Assembly (NCBI GenBank): GCA_002729525.1
Contig: PBYI01000039.1
Coordinates: 32,362 to 96,361 of the forward strand
DNA length: 64,000 bases
Origin: Nocardioides sp.
GTDB lineage: Bacteria; Actinomycetota; Actinomycetes; Propionibacteriales; Nocardioidaceae
Reading direction: 5' to 3'
How positions within the stretch are numbered: position 1 is the stretch's first letter; each line of letters begins with the position of its first letter. The notes under the pieces are model-generated. The model did not search any database. It worked only from the letters and a program-made list of their open reading frames with translations, and was not told where the DNA came from. The position numbers and the translations under genes were made by a program. This document shows positions 28,588 to 40,926 of the stretch, one piece after another.

Positions 28588-29594
28588 GCCGCGCCGGCTG
28601 GGACGCACGCCCACGGGTCCCGTGGCGCGCGTGCCTGGCCGGTGGTGTGCTGGGCTTCCTCGCCGTCCCCGCGCTGCTGGTGACGGTGCTGCGGCTGACC
28701 GAGCCCGGCGCGGGGTGGGCGGTGCGGGTCGTCTCCTTCACGCCGTACGCCGTCCCGGTGCACGCGGTCGTGCTGCTCCTGCTCCTGCTCGGTGCGGCCC
28801 GCGCCCGCCGGCACGGCCGGGGCGCGGGCTGGAGGATGGTGGCCGCGGTCGTCGTGGTCGGGGCGCTCGCCCTGCACACCGTCTGGATCGCCCCGCTCTA
28901 CGTCGGCTCGGCCCCGCCCGCCGCGGCCGCCGAGGGCCGCCAGGTGACCGTGCTCGCCGCCAACGTGCTGCAGGGCGGGGCCGACGCCGACGTGCTCGTC
29001 GACGCCGTACGCCGCCACGACGTCGACGTGCTGGTGGTCGGCGAGATCACCCCGGCGTTCCTCGCCGCGATGGACGCCGCCGGCCTCGACGACCTGCTGC
29101 CCGACCGCGCGGGCGAGCCGGACACCGACGTCAGCGGCACGATGGTGTTCAGCGACGCCGCGGTCGAGGTCCTCGACCGGCCGGCCACGCTCTTCGACTC
29201 CCTCGTGGTGCGCACCGACGGCCTCACCGTGCTCGCCACGCACCCGTCGCCGCCGGTGCTGCCGGCGCAGTGGCACACCGACCTGGCCACCGTGCTGACG
29301 GCCGCGAAGGAGCACGACGTCGACGTCGTCGCCGGCGACCTCAACGCCACCCTCGACCACGCGCCCGTACGCCGCCTGGTCGTCGCCGGGTGGCGCGACT
29401 GCGCGGAGCTCGCCAACGCCGGGCTCCAGCCGACCTGGCCCGCGCACGGGGAGTATCCGCCCTTCCCCGGACCGGTCGTGCGGATCGACCACGTGCTCGT
29501 GGGGGAGCGGTGGACCGCGCTCGACGCGTCCACCCTGGACGTGCCCGGCACCGACCACCGGGCGGTGCTGACCACGATCGCGCCGGCGGCCTGA
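28584..29594 (+). CDS. membrane-anchored endonuclease/exonuclease/phosphatase-fold protein
   Basis: 336 residues. Three hydrophobic segments in the first 110 residues, then an EEP domain outside the membrane: VTVLAANVLQGGADADVLVDAVRRHDVDVLVVGEIT, DLNATLDHAPVRRLV (the GDxN metal and catalytic motif), and RIDHVLVGER ... TDHRAVLTTI (terminal Asp-His pair). A phosphodiesterase or phosphatase on the outer face; substrate unknown. GTG start overlapping proB by 4 nt. Confidence 0.82.
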   Translation: MSRAGWDARPRVPWRACLAGGVLGFLAVPALLVTVLRLTEPGAGWAVRVVSFTPYAVPVHAVVLLLLLLGAARARRHGRGAGWRMVAAVVVVGALALHTVWIAPLYVGSAPPAAAAEGRQVTVLAANVLQGGADADVLVDAVRRHDVDVLVVGEITPAFLAAMDAAGLDDLLPDRAGEPDTDVSGTMVFSDAAVEVLDRPATLFDSLVVRTDGLTVLATHPSPPVLPAQWHTDLATVLTAAKEHDVDVVAGDLNATLDHAPVRRLVVAGWRDCAELANAGLQPTWPAHGEYPPFPGPVVRIDHVLVGERWTALDASTLDVPGTDHRAVLTTIAPAA

Positions 29595-29665
29595 CCGGTC
29601 GGGCAGCATGACCGGCCTGAACAGCGCCGCAACACGTCCGAAACCACGCCCGCTCCCCGGTCGGG

Positions 29666-29671
29666 CAGGCT
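29666..29671 (+). promoter_or_regulatory. putative -10 element of the oxygenase gene
   Basis: CAGGCT, 6 nt before the ATG at 29678. It lies in the second of two copies of CCGGTCGGGCAG (29595-29606 and 29657-29668) in this spacer. Confidence 0.35.
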
Positions 29672-29677
29672 GAGGGG

Positions 29678-30736
29678 ATGGACGTCCCCGTCGTCGACCT
29701 CACGCCGTACACCGCCGGAGGCAGCGAGAGCGAGCGTCGCGCCGTGGCCGACGCGGTCGACGCCGCCTGCCGCGAGGTGGGGTTCCTCCAGGTGCTCGGG
29801 CACGGCGTCCCGGACGCGGCGGTGGCCGGGCTGGCGAGCGCGATCGACGACTTCTTCGCTCTCGACGACGACGCCAAGCGCGCCTGGGTGCGCCCCGGCT
29901 GGGAGAACCGCGGCTACACCCCACCCCGCTCGGAGTCGCTGAGCCTCAGCCTCGGGGTCGAGCAGGCGTCGCGGATGAACGACTTCTTCGAGGCCTACAA
30001 CGTCGGTCGGTCGGCCGCCGACTACCCCGCCGCCGACCTGGCCGGGGTGGCCGAGCACTACGCGGCCACCACCTGGCCCGACGTCGCCGGCTTCGACCTC
30101 CGGGTATCGACGTGGCTGGAGGAGGCGTCGCGGGTCGCGCGCACCCTCACCCGGGTCTTCGCCGACGCGCTCGGCCTGGCGCCGACGTACTTCGACGACC
30201 TCACCGGGCACTCGATCGAGGTGCTGCGGATGAACCACTACGCGCTGCCGCCGGGCACGGAGGTCGCCCTCGACGGCGACCTCGTGGGGATGGGCGAGCA
30301 CACCGACTTCGGGATCGTCACCGTGCTGTGGGCCGACGACGAGAAGGGCCTCCAGGTGCTCGGCGACGACGGGCGCTGGCACGACGTCTCGCCGCTGCCC
30401 GGCGCGCTCCTGGTCAACCTGGGCGACCTCACCGCCCGGCTCACCAACGAGCGCTGGCGCTCCACGCTGCACCGGGTCAAGCCGCCCCTCGTCGACGGGA
30501 CCGTACGACGGCGACGCTCGGCCGCGCTGTTCCACGACGGCGACGCCGACGCTGTGGTGGGTCCGCTGGCCTCCTGCGTCGACGCCGAGCACCCGCCGCT
30601 CTACGCCCCGGTGACCGTCGACGAGCACGTGCGGGCCAAGCTCGCCGGCTCCCGCGCGGGCGTGCTCAACACCGCCGCCGAGCGCGAGGGCGCCCGGGTG
30701 CGGGCCGCCGTACCGGCAGGTGAGCCCCGCATGTGA
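29678..30736 (+). CDS. 2-oxoglutarate/Fe(II)-type oxygenase, isopenicillin N synthase family
   Basis: 352 residues. VPVVDLTPY and CREVGFLQVLGHGVP are the DIOX_N start. The facial triad is H208-x-D210 (GEHTDFG) and H265 (STLHRV); R279-x-S281 would bind the cosubstrate carboxylate. MNHYALPPG lies just before the triad. Substrate not predictable. No biosynthetic cluster surrounds it; the next gene is a cysteine desulfurase behind its own short promoter. Confidence 0.9.
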   Translation: MDVPVVDLTPYTAGGSESERRAVADAVDAACREVGFLQVLGHGVPDAAVAGLASAIDDFFALDDDAKRAWVRPGWENRGYTPPRSESLSLSLGVEQASRMNDFFEAYNVGRSAADYPAADLAGVAEHYAATTWPDVAGFDLRVSTWLEEASRVARTLTRVFADALGLAPTYFDDLTGHSIEVLRMNHYALPPGTEVALDGDLVGMGEHTDFGIVTVLWADDEKGLQVLGDDGRWHDVSPLPGALLVNLGDLTARLTNERWRSTLHRVKPPLVDGTVRRRRSAALFHDGDADAVVGPLASCVDAEHPPLYAPVTVDEHVRAKLAGSRAGVLNTAAEREGARVRAAVPAGEPRM

Positions 30737-30771
30737 GCCCGGCGGGTGAGCCCGGCGGGTGAGCCCGGCGG
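30733..30771 (+). repeat. 13-bp tandem repeat (3 copies)
   Basis: GTGAGCCCGGCGG three times, starting inside the stop region of the oxygenase gene and ending shortly before the cysteine desulfurase promoter; a degenerate copy (TGAGCCCCGC) precedes it. Non-coding. Confidence 0.85.
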
Positions 30772-30799
30772 GCACCCGCGCCGTACGCTGGTTCCTGCC

Positions 30800-31990
30800 A
30801 TGTCCGCGCCCTCCGAGCCCGTCTACCTCGACCACGCCGCCACCACGCCGATGGCGCCCGTGGCGGTCGAGGCCATGACCCGGCAGCTCGCGGCCGTGGG
30901 CAACGCCAACTCGCTGCACGCCTCGGGCCGGCGGGCGCGGCGGGTCGTCGAGGAGTCCCGCGAGACCCTCGCCCAGGCGCTCGACTGCCGTCCGGCCGAG
31001 ATTGTGTTCACCTCGGGCGGCACCGAGGCCGACAACCTCGCGGTCAAGGGCATCTTCTGGGCCCGGCGCGCCGCCGACCCGCGCCGGGTGCGGGTGCTCA
31101 CCACCGCTGTCGAGCACCATGCCGTCCTCGACCCGGTGATGTGGCTCGCCGAGCACCAGGGCGCCGAGGTCGAGCTGCTCCCCGTCGACCGCACCGGCCG
31201 CCTCGACGTCGACGCCCTGCGCGCCAGCATCGAGCGCGACCCGGAGTCGGTCGCGCTGGTGTCGGTGATGTGGGGCAACAACGAGGTCGGCACCCTCCAG
31301 CCCGTGGAGGAGGTCGTCGCGGTCGCCCGGCCGCACGGCGTCCCGGTGCACTCCGACGCCGTGCAGGCGCTCGGCTCTGTGCCCGTCGGGTTCGCGGCGT
31401 CCGGCGTCGACGCGCTGACCGTCACCGGTCACAAGGTCGGCGGACCGTACGGCGTCGGCGCGCTCGTCTGCCGGCGCGAGACCGACGTGCAGCCGCTCGT
31501 CCACGGGGGCGGCCAGGAGCGCGACGTCCGCTCCGGCACCCTCGACACGCCCGCCATCGCCGGCTTCGCCGCCGCGGTCGAGCTGGCCGTCAAGCAGCGG
31601 ACCGAGCACGGCCAGCACGTCGCGGACCTCCGCGACGACCTCGTACGCCGGGTGTGCGCCGCCGTCCCGGAGGCCCACCCGCACGGCCCGGACGACCCCG
31701 GCCTGCGCCTGCCCCACGTCGCCCACCTCGGCTTCCCCGGGTGCGAGGGCGACTCCCTGCTCATGCTGCTCGACGCCCGCGGCATCGAGTGCTCGACCGG
31801 CTCGGCCTGCTCGGCCGGCGTCGCCCAGCCCTCCCACGTGCTGCTGGCGATGGGCTGCGACGAGGAGGCCGCCCGGCACTCGCTGCGCTTCTCCTTCGGG
31901 CACACCTCGACCCGGGCCGACGTCGACGCCGTCGTCGAGGCGATCGTGCCGGTGGTCGAGCGGGCCCGCGCGGCTAAGCGGGTCGGATAG
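30800..31990 (+). CDS. cysteine desulfurase (NifS/IscS type)
   Basis: PLP enzyme that takes sulfur from L-cysteine for tRNA thiolation and Fe-S clusters. 396 residues: [11 protein letters not shown] at the start, [22 protein letters not shown] lysine K212 in [11 protein letters not shown], and the persulfide cysteine C337 in [10 protein letters not shown]. Placed directly before mnmA (5-nt gap), so it most likely supplies sulfur to MnmA. TACGCT (30784-30789), 10 nt before the ATG, may be its -10. Confidence 0.95.
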   Translation: MSAPSEPVYLDHAATTPMAPVAVEAMTRQLAAVGNANSLHASGRRARRVVEESRETLAQALDCRPAEIVFTSGGTEADNLAVKGIFWARRAADPRRVRVLTTAVEHHAVLDPVMWLAEHQGAEVELLPVDRTGRLDVDALRASIERDPESVALVSVMWGNNEVGTLQPVEEVVAVARPHGVPVHSDAVQALGSVPVGFAASGVDALTVTGHKVGGPYGVGALVCRRETDVQPLVHGGGQERDVRSGTLDTPAIAGFAAAVELAVKQRTEHGQHVADLRDDLVRRVCAAVPEAHPHGPDDPGLRLPHVAHLGFPGCEGDSLLMLLDARGIECSTGSACSAGVAQPSHVLLAMGCDEEAARHSLRFSFGHTSTRADVDAVVEAIVPVVERARAAKRVG

Positions 31991-31995
31991 CGCCG

Positions 31996-33162
31996 ATGAG
32001 GGTCCTCGCCGCCATGTCCGGTGGCGTCGACTCCGCGGTGGCCGCAGCGCGTGCGGCCGAGGCGGGGCACGACGTCACCGGGGTCCACCTCGCGCTGTCG
32101 CGCAACCCCGCGTCGTACCGCTCGGGCGCGCGGGGCTGCTGCACCATCGAGGACAGCAACGACGCCCGGCGCGCCGCCGACGTCATCGGGATCCCGTTCT
32201 ACGTCTGGGACCTCTCCGAGCGGTTCCACGCCGACGTGGTCGAGGACTTCATGGACGCCTACGCCGAGGGCCGCACCCCCAACCCGTGCCTGCGGTGCAA
32301 CGAGAAGATCAAGTTCGCCGCGGTGCTCGAGAAGGGCCTCGCGCTCGGCTTCGACGCCGTCGCGACGGGCCACTACGCCCAGCTGGAGACCGCCGGCGAC
32401 GGCATGATCGAGATGCACCGCGCCGTCGACCACGGCAAGGACCAGTCCTACGTGCTCGGCGTCCTCGACCAGCACCAGCTGCGGCACTCGCTGTTCCCGC
32501 TCGGAGGGTCGACCAAGACCGACGTGCGCGCCGAGGCGGCCGAGCGCGGCCTGCGGGTCGCTGCCAAGCCCGACAGCCACGACATCTGCTTCGTCGCCGA
32601 CGGCGACAACGCCGGCTGGCTGGCGGAGAAGATCGCCGACCGCGCCCCGACCGCCTCGGGGGAGTGGGGCGGCGCGATCGTCGACGACGCCACCGGCGAG
32701 GAACTCGGCCGCCACGACGGCACCTACGGCTACACCGTCGGCCAGCGCAAGGGCCTGCGGCTGGGGCGGCCCGCCGCCGACGGCAAGCCCCGCTACGTGC
32801 TCGACATCGAGCCGGTGTCCGGCACCGTCCGGGTCGGCGGTCGCGAGCGGCTGGCCGTACGCCGGATCGACGCGTCGCAGCCGCGCTGGTGCGGCGCCCC
32901 GCTCGACGGCGTGCTGAGCGGCCCGGCGGTGACCGTGCAGCTGCGGGCGCACGGCGGCGAGCTGCCCGCGACGGTGCACCACGACGCCGCCACCGGGGCG
33001 GTCGGGGTCGACCTGCACGAGGCGGCGTACGGCGTGGCTCCCGGGCAGACGGTCGTCGTCTACGACGGCACCCGGGTCGTCGGGTCGGCCGTCATCGACG
33101 TCGCGCACCGGGTGCCGCCCGAGACGCCCGAGACGGCCGAGGCGTCCGAGGTGTCCGCGTGA
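31996..33162 (+). CDS. mnmA: tRNA-specific 2-thiouridylase MnmA
   Basis: Makes s2U34 in Glu, Gln and Lys tRNAs using ATP and persulfide sulfur. 388 residues. PP-loop SGGVDSAV at 8-15, cysteine pair C101 (NPCLRCN) and C198 (HDICF), which correspond to the E. coli catalytic Cys102/Cys199 by eye, and YTVGQRKGL. The C-terminus has an unstructured [13 protein letters not shown] tail. Stop overlaps the next GTG by 4 nt. Confidence 0.96.
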   Translation: MRVLAAMSGGVDSAVAAARAAEAGHDVTGVHLALSRNPASYRSGARGCCTIEDSNDARRAADVIGIPFYVWDLSERFHADVVEDFMDAYAEGRTPNPCLRCNEKIKFAAVLEKGLALGFDAVATGHYAQLETAGDGMIEMHRAVDHGKDQSYVLGVLDQHQLRHSLFPLGGSTKTDVRAEAAERGLRVAAKPDSHDICFVADGDNAGWLAEKIADRAPTASGEWGGAIVDDATGEELGRHDGTYGYTVGQRKGLRLGRPAADGKPRYVLDIEPVSGTVRVGGRERLAVRRIDASQPRWCGAPLDGVLSGPAVTVQLRAHGGELPATVHHDAATGAVGVDLHEAAYGVAPGQTVVVYDGTRVVGSAVIDVAHRVPPETPETAEASEVSA

Positions 33163-34178
33163 CCCGCGCGACCGGCGTCGGTTCGCACCCCGGCGACGAC
33201 CAGGCGGCGTACGACGAGGCGTTGCGGGTGGTGCTCGGGCTGCTCGCCGAGGACGGCGACGTCGGGCTGCCCTACCTGCCGGAGGTGCCCGGTCGGGGCG
33301 CGCCGGCCGGGATGGTCGGCCGCACGCTCGCGCTGGTGCGTGACCTCGGCGTCGACCTCCAGCCCGCCGGCTGGCGGGTCGTCGGCGAGTCCGCCGGCAG
33401 CGGGATCGACCACCGCCGCGCCCGCAGCCTGCTCGCCCAGGACCTCGACACCCTCGAGGAGCGCACGCAGGAGTACGCCGGCGACCTGAAGGTGCAGGTC
33501 ACCGGTCCGTGGACCCTCGCCGCCGTCGTCGAGCGCCCGCGGGGCGACAAGGTGCTCGGCGACCGCGGCCTGCGACGCGACCTCGCCGACGCGCTGGCCG
33601 AGGGCGTGCGCACCCACGTCGCCGACGTACGCCGGCGCGTGCCCGGCGCCGCGCGGCTCGTCGTCCAGGTCGACGAGCCGGTGGTGGGCGCCGTCGCCTC
33701 GGGCGAGGTGCGCACGGCGTCCGGCTTCCACCGGCACCGCACCGTCGACCGGCCCGAGCTGTCCGAGACCCTCGGCCGGGTGCTGAGCGCCGTCGACGAG
33801 GCGGGGGGTGAGCCGTGGGTGCACTCGTGCGCGCCCGGCGTGCCGTGGGACCTCGTGCGCGCTGCCGGCGCCCGCGGGCTGCTCACCGACCCGGGGCTGC
33901 TCGACGGCGCCGGTCTCGACGTGGTGGCAGCAGCCCTGGAGGCCGGCGACGTCGTCGGCCTCGGCGTGGTGCCCACCACCGGCCCGGTGCCCGGCGACCA
34001 GGCCGTCGTGGAGCGCGTGGAGCGCTGGCTCGACATGGTCGGCCTCGACCCCGAGACGCCCGGCCTCCTGCTCACCCCGGCCTGCGGCCTCGGCGGGCCG
34101 GGAAGCCCAGGGCAGTCGGCGGGCGACGCCCGCACCCGGTTGACCCGGGTGCGCGACGCCGCCCGCTCGCTGCGCTGA
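33159..34178 (+). CDS. MetE-like methionine synthase catalytic domain (core-MetE type)
   Basis: 339 residues, less than half of a canonical MetE (about 750), matching only the C-terminal zinc/methyltransferase barrel. Zn ligands are in WVHSCAPG (H222, C224) and TPACGLG (C309). [20 protein letters not shown] resembles the core start. The methyl donor of such stand-alone proteins is uncertain; methylcobalamin or another methyl-carrier is possible. Translationally coupled to mnmA, an order common in actinobacteria. Confidence 0.85.
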   Translation: MTRATGVGSHPGDDQAAYDEALRVVLGLLAEDGDVGLPYLPEVPGRGAPAGMVGRTLALVRDLGVDLQPAGWRVVGESAGSGIDHRRARSLLAQDLDTLEERTQEYAGDLKVQVTGPWTLAAVVERPRGDKVLGDRGLRRDLADALAEGVRTHVADVRRRVPGAARLVVQVDEPVVGAVASGEVRTASGFHRHRTVDRPELSETLGRVLSAVDEAGGEPWVHSCAPGVPWDLVRAAGARGLLTDPGLLDGAGLDVVAAALEAGDVVGLGVVPTTGPVPGDQAVVERVERWLDMVGLDPETPGLLLTPACGLGGPGSPGQSAGDARTRLTRVRDAARSLR

Positions 34179-34200
34179 GGCGCGAACCCTACGCCTCAGC
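34174..34200. terminator. bidirectional hairpin between core-MetE and the MFS exporter
   Basis: Perfect 9-bp stem GCTGAGGCG/CGCCTCAGC (34174-34182 with 34192-34200), loop of 9. The two convergent stop codons lie in its arms. Confidence 0.65.
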
Positions 34201-35869
34201 CGACGTGCACGCCCTCCGGGCCGTCGGTGGCCAGCTCGGTGTGCTTGACCCGCAGGAACGCCCAGACGACGGCGGAGGCGGCGACCATCATCACCGAGCC
34301 GACGAGGAACGCGTGGGTCGCGCCCTCGGCGAACGAGGCCTGGAAGACCGCGGCGTCGAGGTAGCTGTACCCACCGGTGCCGGGCACGATCGCGGTCGGG
34401 TCGACGCCGGCGGCGGTCAGGCCGTCGCTGAGGTCTCCGGCCACCGAGGCGGCGCGGTCGTTGGTGAAGTGCAGCGCCACCGTGGACAGGGTCGCCAGGC
34501 CGAGCGCGCCGCCGACCTGCTGCATGGTGTTGAGCACGCCCGAGCCGATGCCGGAGTCCTCGGCGCGCACGTGGTGCACGGCGGTGAGGGTCAGCGGCAC
34601 GAAGGTCAGGCCCATGCCGATCGACATCAGCACGACCCACGGGAAGATCGCGGTCCAGTAGTTGATGGTCGACCCGGCGGTGTCGCCGGCGGCGATCGCC
34701 TGGAGCACGCCCGCGGCGCTGTCGTCGAAGGACAGCCGCGAGAACATGAACAGGCTGACCGCGGCCAGGAGCGTGCCGGTGCCGGCCAGGAACCGCGGCG
34801 CGATCCGGTTGACCAGGTTGGACGACAGGCCGGCGCCGATGACGATGCCGAAGGAGAACGGCAGGAACGCGAAGCCGGCGTGCAGCGGGGAGTAGCCCAT
34901 GATCTGCTGCACGGTCAGCGACAGGAAGTAGAACATCGCGAACATCGCGGCCGGGGCGATCATCATCGCCACGAACGACGAGGCGCGGGTGCTGCTGGCG
35001 AAGATCCGCAGCGGCAGCAGCGGGTGCTCGGCGCGGGGCTCGAGGAACACGAAGACCGCGAGCAGCGCGGCACCGACGGCCAGGCTGGCGATGGTGCCGG
35101 CGTCGCCCCAGCCGTGGGCCTCCTCGCCGGCGCGGGTCAGGCCGTAGACCACGCCGAGCAGACCGAACGTGCCGGTGATGGCGCCGGGGACGTCGAGCGT
35201 GCCGTGGTTGCGGTCGGACTCCGGCAGCAGGCGCGGGGCGAGGAACGCCGCGGCCAGCCCGATCGGGACGTTGATGAGGAAGGTCAGGCGCCAGCCGCTC
35301 ATCTCGATGCCGAGGAAGGAGTCCCAGCCGGTGAGCCAGCCGCCGAGGATGAGGCCGACGGCCGCGCCGGCGCCGGACATGGCGGCGTACACGGCGAAGG
35401 CGCGGTTGCGGGCCGGACCGGCCGGGAACGTCGTGGTGATCAGTGCGAGCGCGGCCGGGCCGGCGAGCGCGGCGCCGAGGCCCTGGAAGGCCCGCGAGCC
35501 GAGCAGCATGGCCTCGTTCTGCGCGACTCCGCCGATGGCCGAGGCGATGGCGAAGAGGACCAGGCCGATCATGAAGACCCGGCGACGGCCGTAGAGGTCG
35601 GCCAGTCGGCCACCCAGCAGCAGCAGGCCGCCGAAGGCCAGGGCGTAGCCGGTGACGATCCAGGTCAGGTTGGCCCCGGAGATGCCGAGGTCGGCACCGA
35701 TGTAGGGGAGCGCGATGTTGGTGATCGTGCTGTCGAGCACGACCATCAGCTGCGCGATCGAGATCAGGACGAGGGCCCAGCCGAGGTGGCGGGCGCCCGG
35801 GGTCGGCTCGGCCGGGGCCGAGCTCATGTCGTCGGGAGCGTGGCTCCCGGACAGGGTGGCGTCGGACAT
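34196..35869 (-). CDS. MFS drug exporter, DHA2 family
   Basis: 557 residues with about 14 hydrophobic segments. LMVVLDSTITNIALPYIGADLGIS is the DHA2 start motif, GGRLADLYGRRRVF is motif A, and an alanine/glycine-rich motif C is in GPAALALITTTFP. Predicted proton-driven efflux of drugs or dyes. AGAAGGAAT precedes the ATG. The TetR gene 119 bp upstream, in the same direction, is its likely regulator. Confidence 0.92.
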   Translation of the reverse strand: MSDATLSGSHAPDDMSSAPAEPTPGARHLGWALVLISIAQLMVVLDSTITNIALPYIGADLGISGANLTWIVTGYALAFGGLLLLGGRLADLYGRRRVFMIGLVLFAIASAIGGVAQNEAMLLGSRAFQGLGAALAGPAALALITTTFPAGPARNRAFAVYAAMSGAGAAVGLILGGWLTGWDSFLGIEMSGWRLTFLINVPIGLAAAFLAPRLLPESDRNHGTLDVPGAITGTFGLLGVVYGLTRAGEEAHGWGDAGTIASLAVGAALLAVFVFLEPRAEHPLLPLRIFASSTRASSFVAMMIAPAAMFAMFYFLSLTVQQIMGYSPLHAGFAFLPFSFGIVIGAGLSSNLVNRIAPRFLAGTGTLLAAVSLFMFSRLSFDDSAAGVLQAIAAGDTAGSTINYWTAIFPWVVLMSIGMGLTFVPLTLTAVHHVRAEDSGIGSGVLNTMQQVGGALGLATLSTVALHFTNDRAASVAGDLSDGLTAAGVDPTAIVPGTGGYSYLDAAVFQASFAEGATHAFLVGSVMMVAASAVVWAFLRVKHTELATDGPEGVHVG

Positions 35870-35988
35870 GCGTGATTCCTTCTGGAGACGATCGAGGCGG
35901 TGGTCTGCGCGGGCACCGGGGCACGGCAGGGCCGGCCCGGGAGGGTCCCGGGGAGGTCTGGTTCGGTGTGGGTTTGCGGAGCGGAGAG

Positions 35989-36600
35989 TCAGGTGACGGG
36001 GTGCCGGACGCCGACGGCCGGCAGGATGATCTGGTCGACGATCCGGGTGACCAGCTCGGGGCTGGGGTTCTCGCCGAGCAGGAACTGCCGGTGCAGCACC
36101 ATCCCGGCCAGGGCCGGCGCGACGAGCTCGAGATCGACGTCCTCGGCGATCTCACCCCGCTGCTGCGCCCGCTCGTAGAGGAGCATCGACTTGGCCTCCT
36201 TGGGCCGGAGGAAGTCGCGGCGGAACGCCACGGCGAACTCCTCGTCGCGGGCCGCAGCGCTCATGAGCGCACCGAGCACCCGCATCTGGCGGGTGTCGGT
36301 GACCCCGCCCATGCCGCAGTACGCCGCGAGCAGGTCGCCGCGCAGGGTGCCGGTGTCGGGCACCTCGCGCGGACCCTTCTGGGAGAGGACGGCCTCGATG
36401 ACGAGGGCCGGCTTGCTGCTCCACCGACGGTAGAGCGTCGCCTTCGACGCGCTGGCGCGCTTGGCCACGGCGTCCATGGTGAGGCGGTCGTAGCCGACGT
36501 CGGCGAGCACGTCGAGCGTGGCGGTGAAGATCTCCTGCTCCCGCTCGCCCTCGACGCGCGGGCGGCTGCCCTCGCCGTCGCCTGCCGGTGGTGGTGTCAT
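35989..36600 (-). CDS. TetR-family regulator of the DHA2 exporter
   Basis: 203 residues. HTH: EIFTATLDVLADVGYDRLTMDAVAKRASASKATLYRRWSSKPALVIEAV, with a TetR_C-type ligand domain behind. I chose the ATG at 36600 (MTPPPAGDGEG) since an upstream start would run through the operator. Transcribed first in a TetR-MFS unit, so repression of both from the palindrome just upstream is likely. Confidence 0.9.
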   Translation of the reverse strand: MTPPPAGDGEGSRPRVEGEREQEIFTATLDVLADVGYDRLTMDAVAKRASASKATLYRRWSSKPALVIEAVLSQKGPREVPDTGTLRGDLLAAYCGMGGVTDTRQMRVLGALMSAAARDEEFAVAFRRDFLRPKEAKSMLLYERAQQRGEIAEDVDLELVAPALAGMVLHRQFLLGENPSPELVTRIVDQIILPAVGVRHPVT

Positions 36601-36615
36601 GTGCCCCTCGTCACT

Positions 36616-36644
36616 GGATGGTACGAAACGGTTTCGTTCCATCC
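36616..36644. promoter_or_regulatory. 29-bp palindromic TetR operator
   Basis: Arms GGATGGTACGAAAC and GTTTCGTTCCATCC around a central G (36630); 13 of 14 pairs match. It starts 16 bp upstream of the tetR start codon. AT content and symmetry are far above the surroundings. Confidence 0.75.
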
Positions 36645-36667
36645 AAAGCATGCGCCTGCTCGATCCA

Positions 36668-36683
36668 TTCCCGCAAGCGGGAA
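36668..36683. terminator. small hairpin after the alpha/beta hydrolase gene
   Basis: TTCCCGC-AA-GCGGGAA, perfect 7-bp arms in a low-GC patch. It could end the minus-strand hydrolase transcript or be a second regulator site; weak evidence for either. Confidence 0.35.
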
Positions 36684-36720
36684 AAACTTTCGGGAGGCGC
36701 TGCCTGCGCGAGGAGCGTGG

Positions 36721-37374
36721 TCAGAGCTCCAGGAACCGGCGGGCGCGGGACGAGGCGAACGACTCCCACGCGCCGGTACGCCGGAGCAGGTAGTGGCCCA
36801 CCCGCCCCATGTCCTCGTACTCCGTCGTGGCCGCCACGGTCGCCGCGCGCTCGAGGTAGCGACGGGTGGCCCGGGCCGAGGTGATCTTGTCGCTGCGGCC
36901 GTGGGCGGCGGCGACGTGCCGCCCGCGCAGGCCGTGCACCGGCTCGTCGAGCCACCAGGGGGCGAGGGCGACGACGCCGACCACGGAGGCGTGCCCGGCC
37001 ACGTGCACCGCGGCGCGGGCGCCCATGGAGTGACCCAGCAGCACCACCGGTACGTCGGGCAGCTCGCGGCGGGCCTGCTCGAGCGCCCAGTGGACGTCCG
37101 CGACCGGGGCGCCGGCGTTCCAGCCGCGCACGCCGTACCGCAGCAGCCAGGTGCTCGCACCGACGGCGTGCAGGTCGGGCGTGACGGCGCGCTGGACCGC
37201 CGCCATCCGGTGCCACGAGGCGCTGCGCCGGCCGACGGGTGCGGTGCTCGACGGGGTGCCGCCGTGCAGCATCAGCACCAGTCCGGAGGGGCTGTCCACG
37301 TCGCGGCGCAGGAGGCCGCGCGAGGTCGTCGTCGGTCCGGCGGTGGCGTCCTGCTGGGGCGCGTCGGTGCTCAC
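36721..37374 (-). CDS. alpha/beta hydrolase
   Basis: 217 residues. Oxyanion motif LVLMLHGGTPSS, nucleophile elbow VVLLGHSMGARAAVHVAG (Ser in GHSMG). VHGLRGRHVAAAHGRSDKITS contains the late Asp, and VGHYLL gives a likely catalytic His. Serine hydrolase of the dienelactone/lysophospholipase kind; substrate unknown. GTG start at 37374. It ends 120 bp upstream of tetR in the same direction and may read into it. Confidence 0.82.
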   Translation of the reverse strand: MSTDAPQQDATAGPTTTSRGLLRRDVDSPSGLVLMLHGGTPSSTAPVGRRSASWHRMAAVQRAVTPDLHAVGASTWLLRYGVRGWNAGAPVADVHWALEQARRELPDVPVVLLGHSMGARAAVHVAGHASVVGVVALAPWWLDEPVHGLRGRHVAAAHGRSDKITSARATRRYLERAATVAATTEYEDMGRVGHYLLRRTGAWESFASSRARRFLEL

Positions 37375-37511
37375 ACGTCCAGATTCGCAGCCGAGCGGAG
37401 ATCCGGATGGGTGAGCGTCCGGCTCACGATTCGGTCACGACCGTGCGCGTGCCGGGTGCGGACGGGCGGTCGCGGGCGACGATGCTCGTTCCCCGAGTCC
37501 CAGGAGGCAGC

Positions 37512-40875
<3,364 letters not shown>

Positions 40876-40926
40876 CCTGACCCACCCCGGGGTTTGACGC
40901 CGTACGACGGCGGGCAGACCGACCCG

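Noticed and set aside
40894..40926. TTG at 40894 as start of the glycosyltransferase
   Set aside because: No ribosome site or -10 at a fitting distance; the ATG at 40927 gives a clean hydrophobic start.
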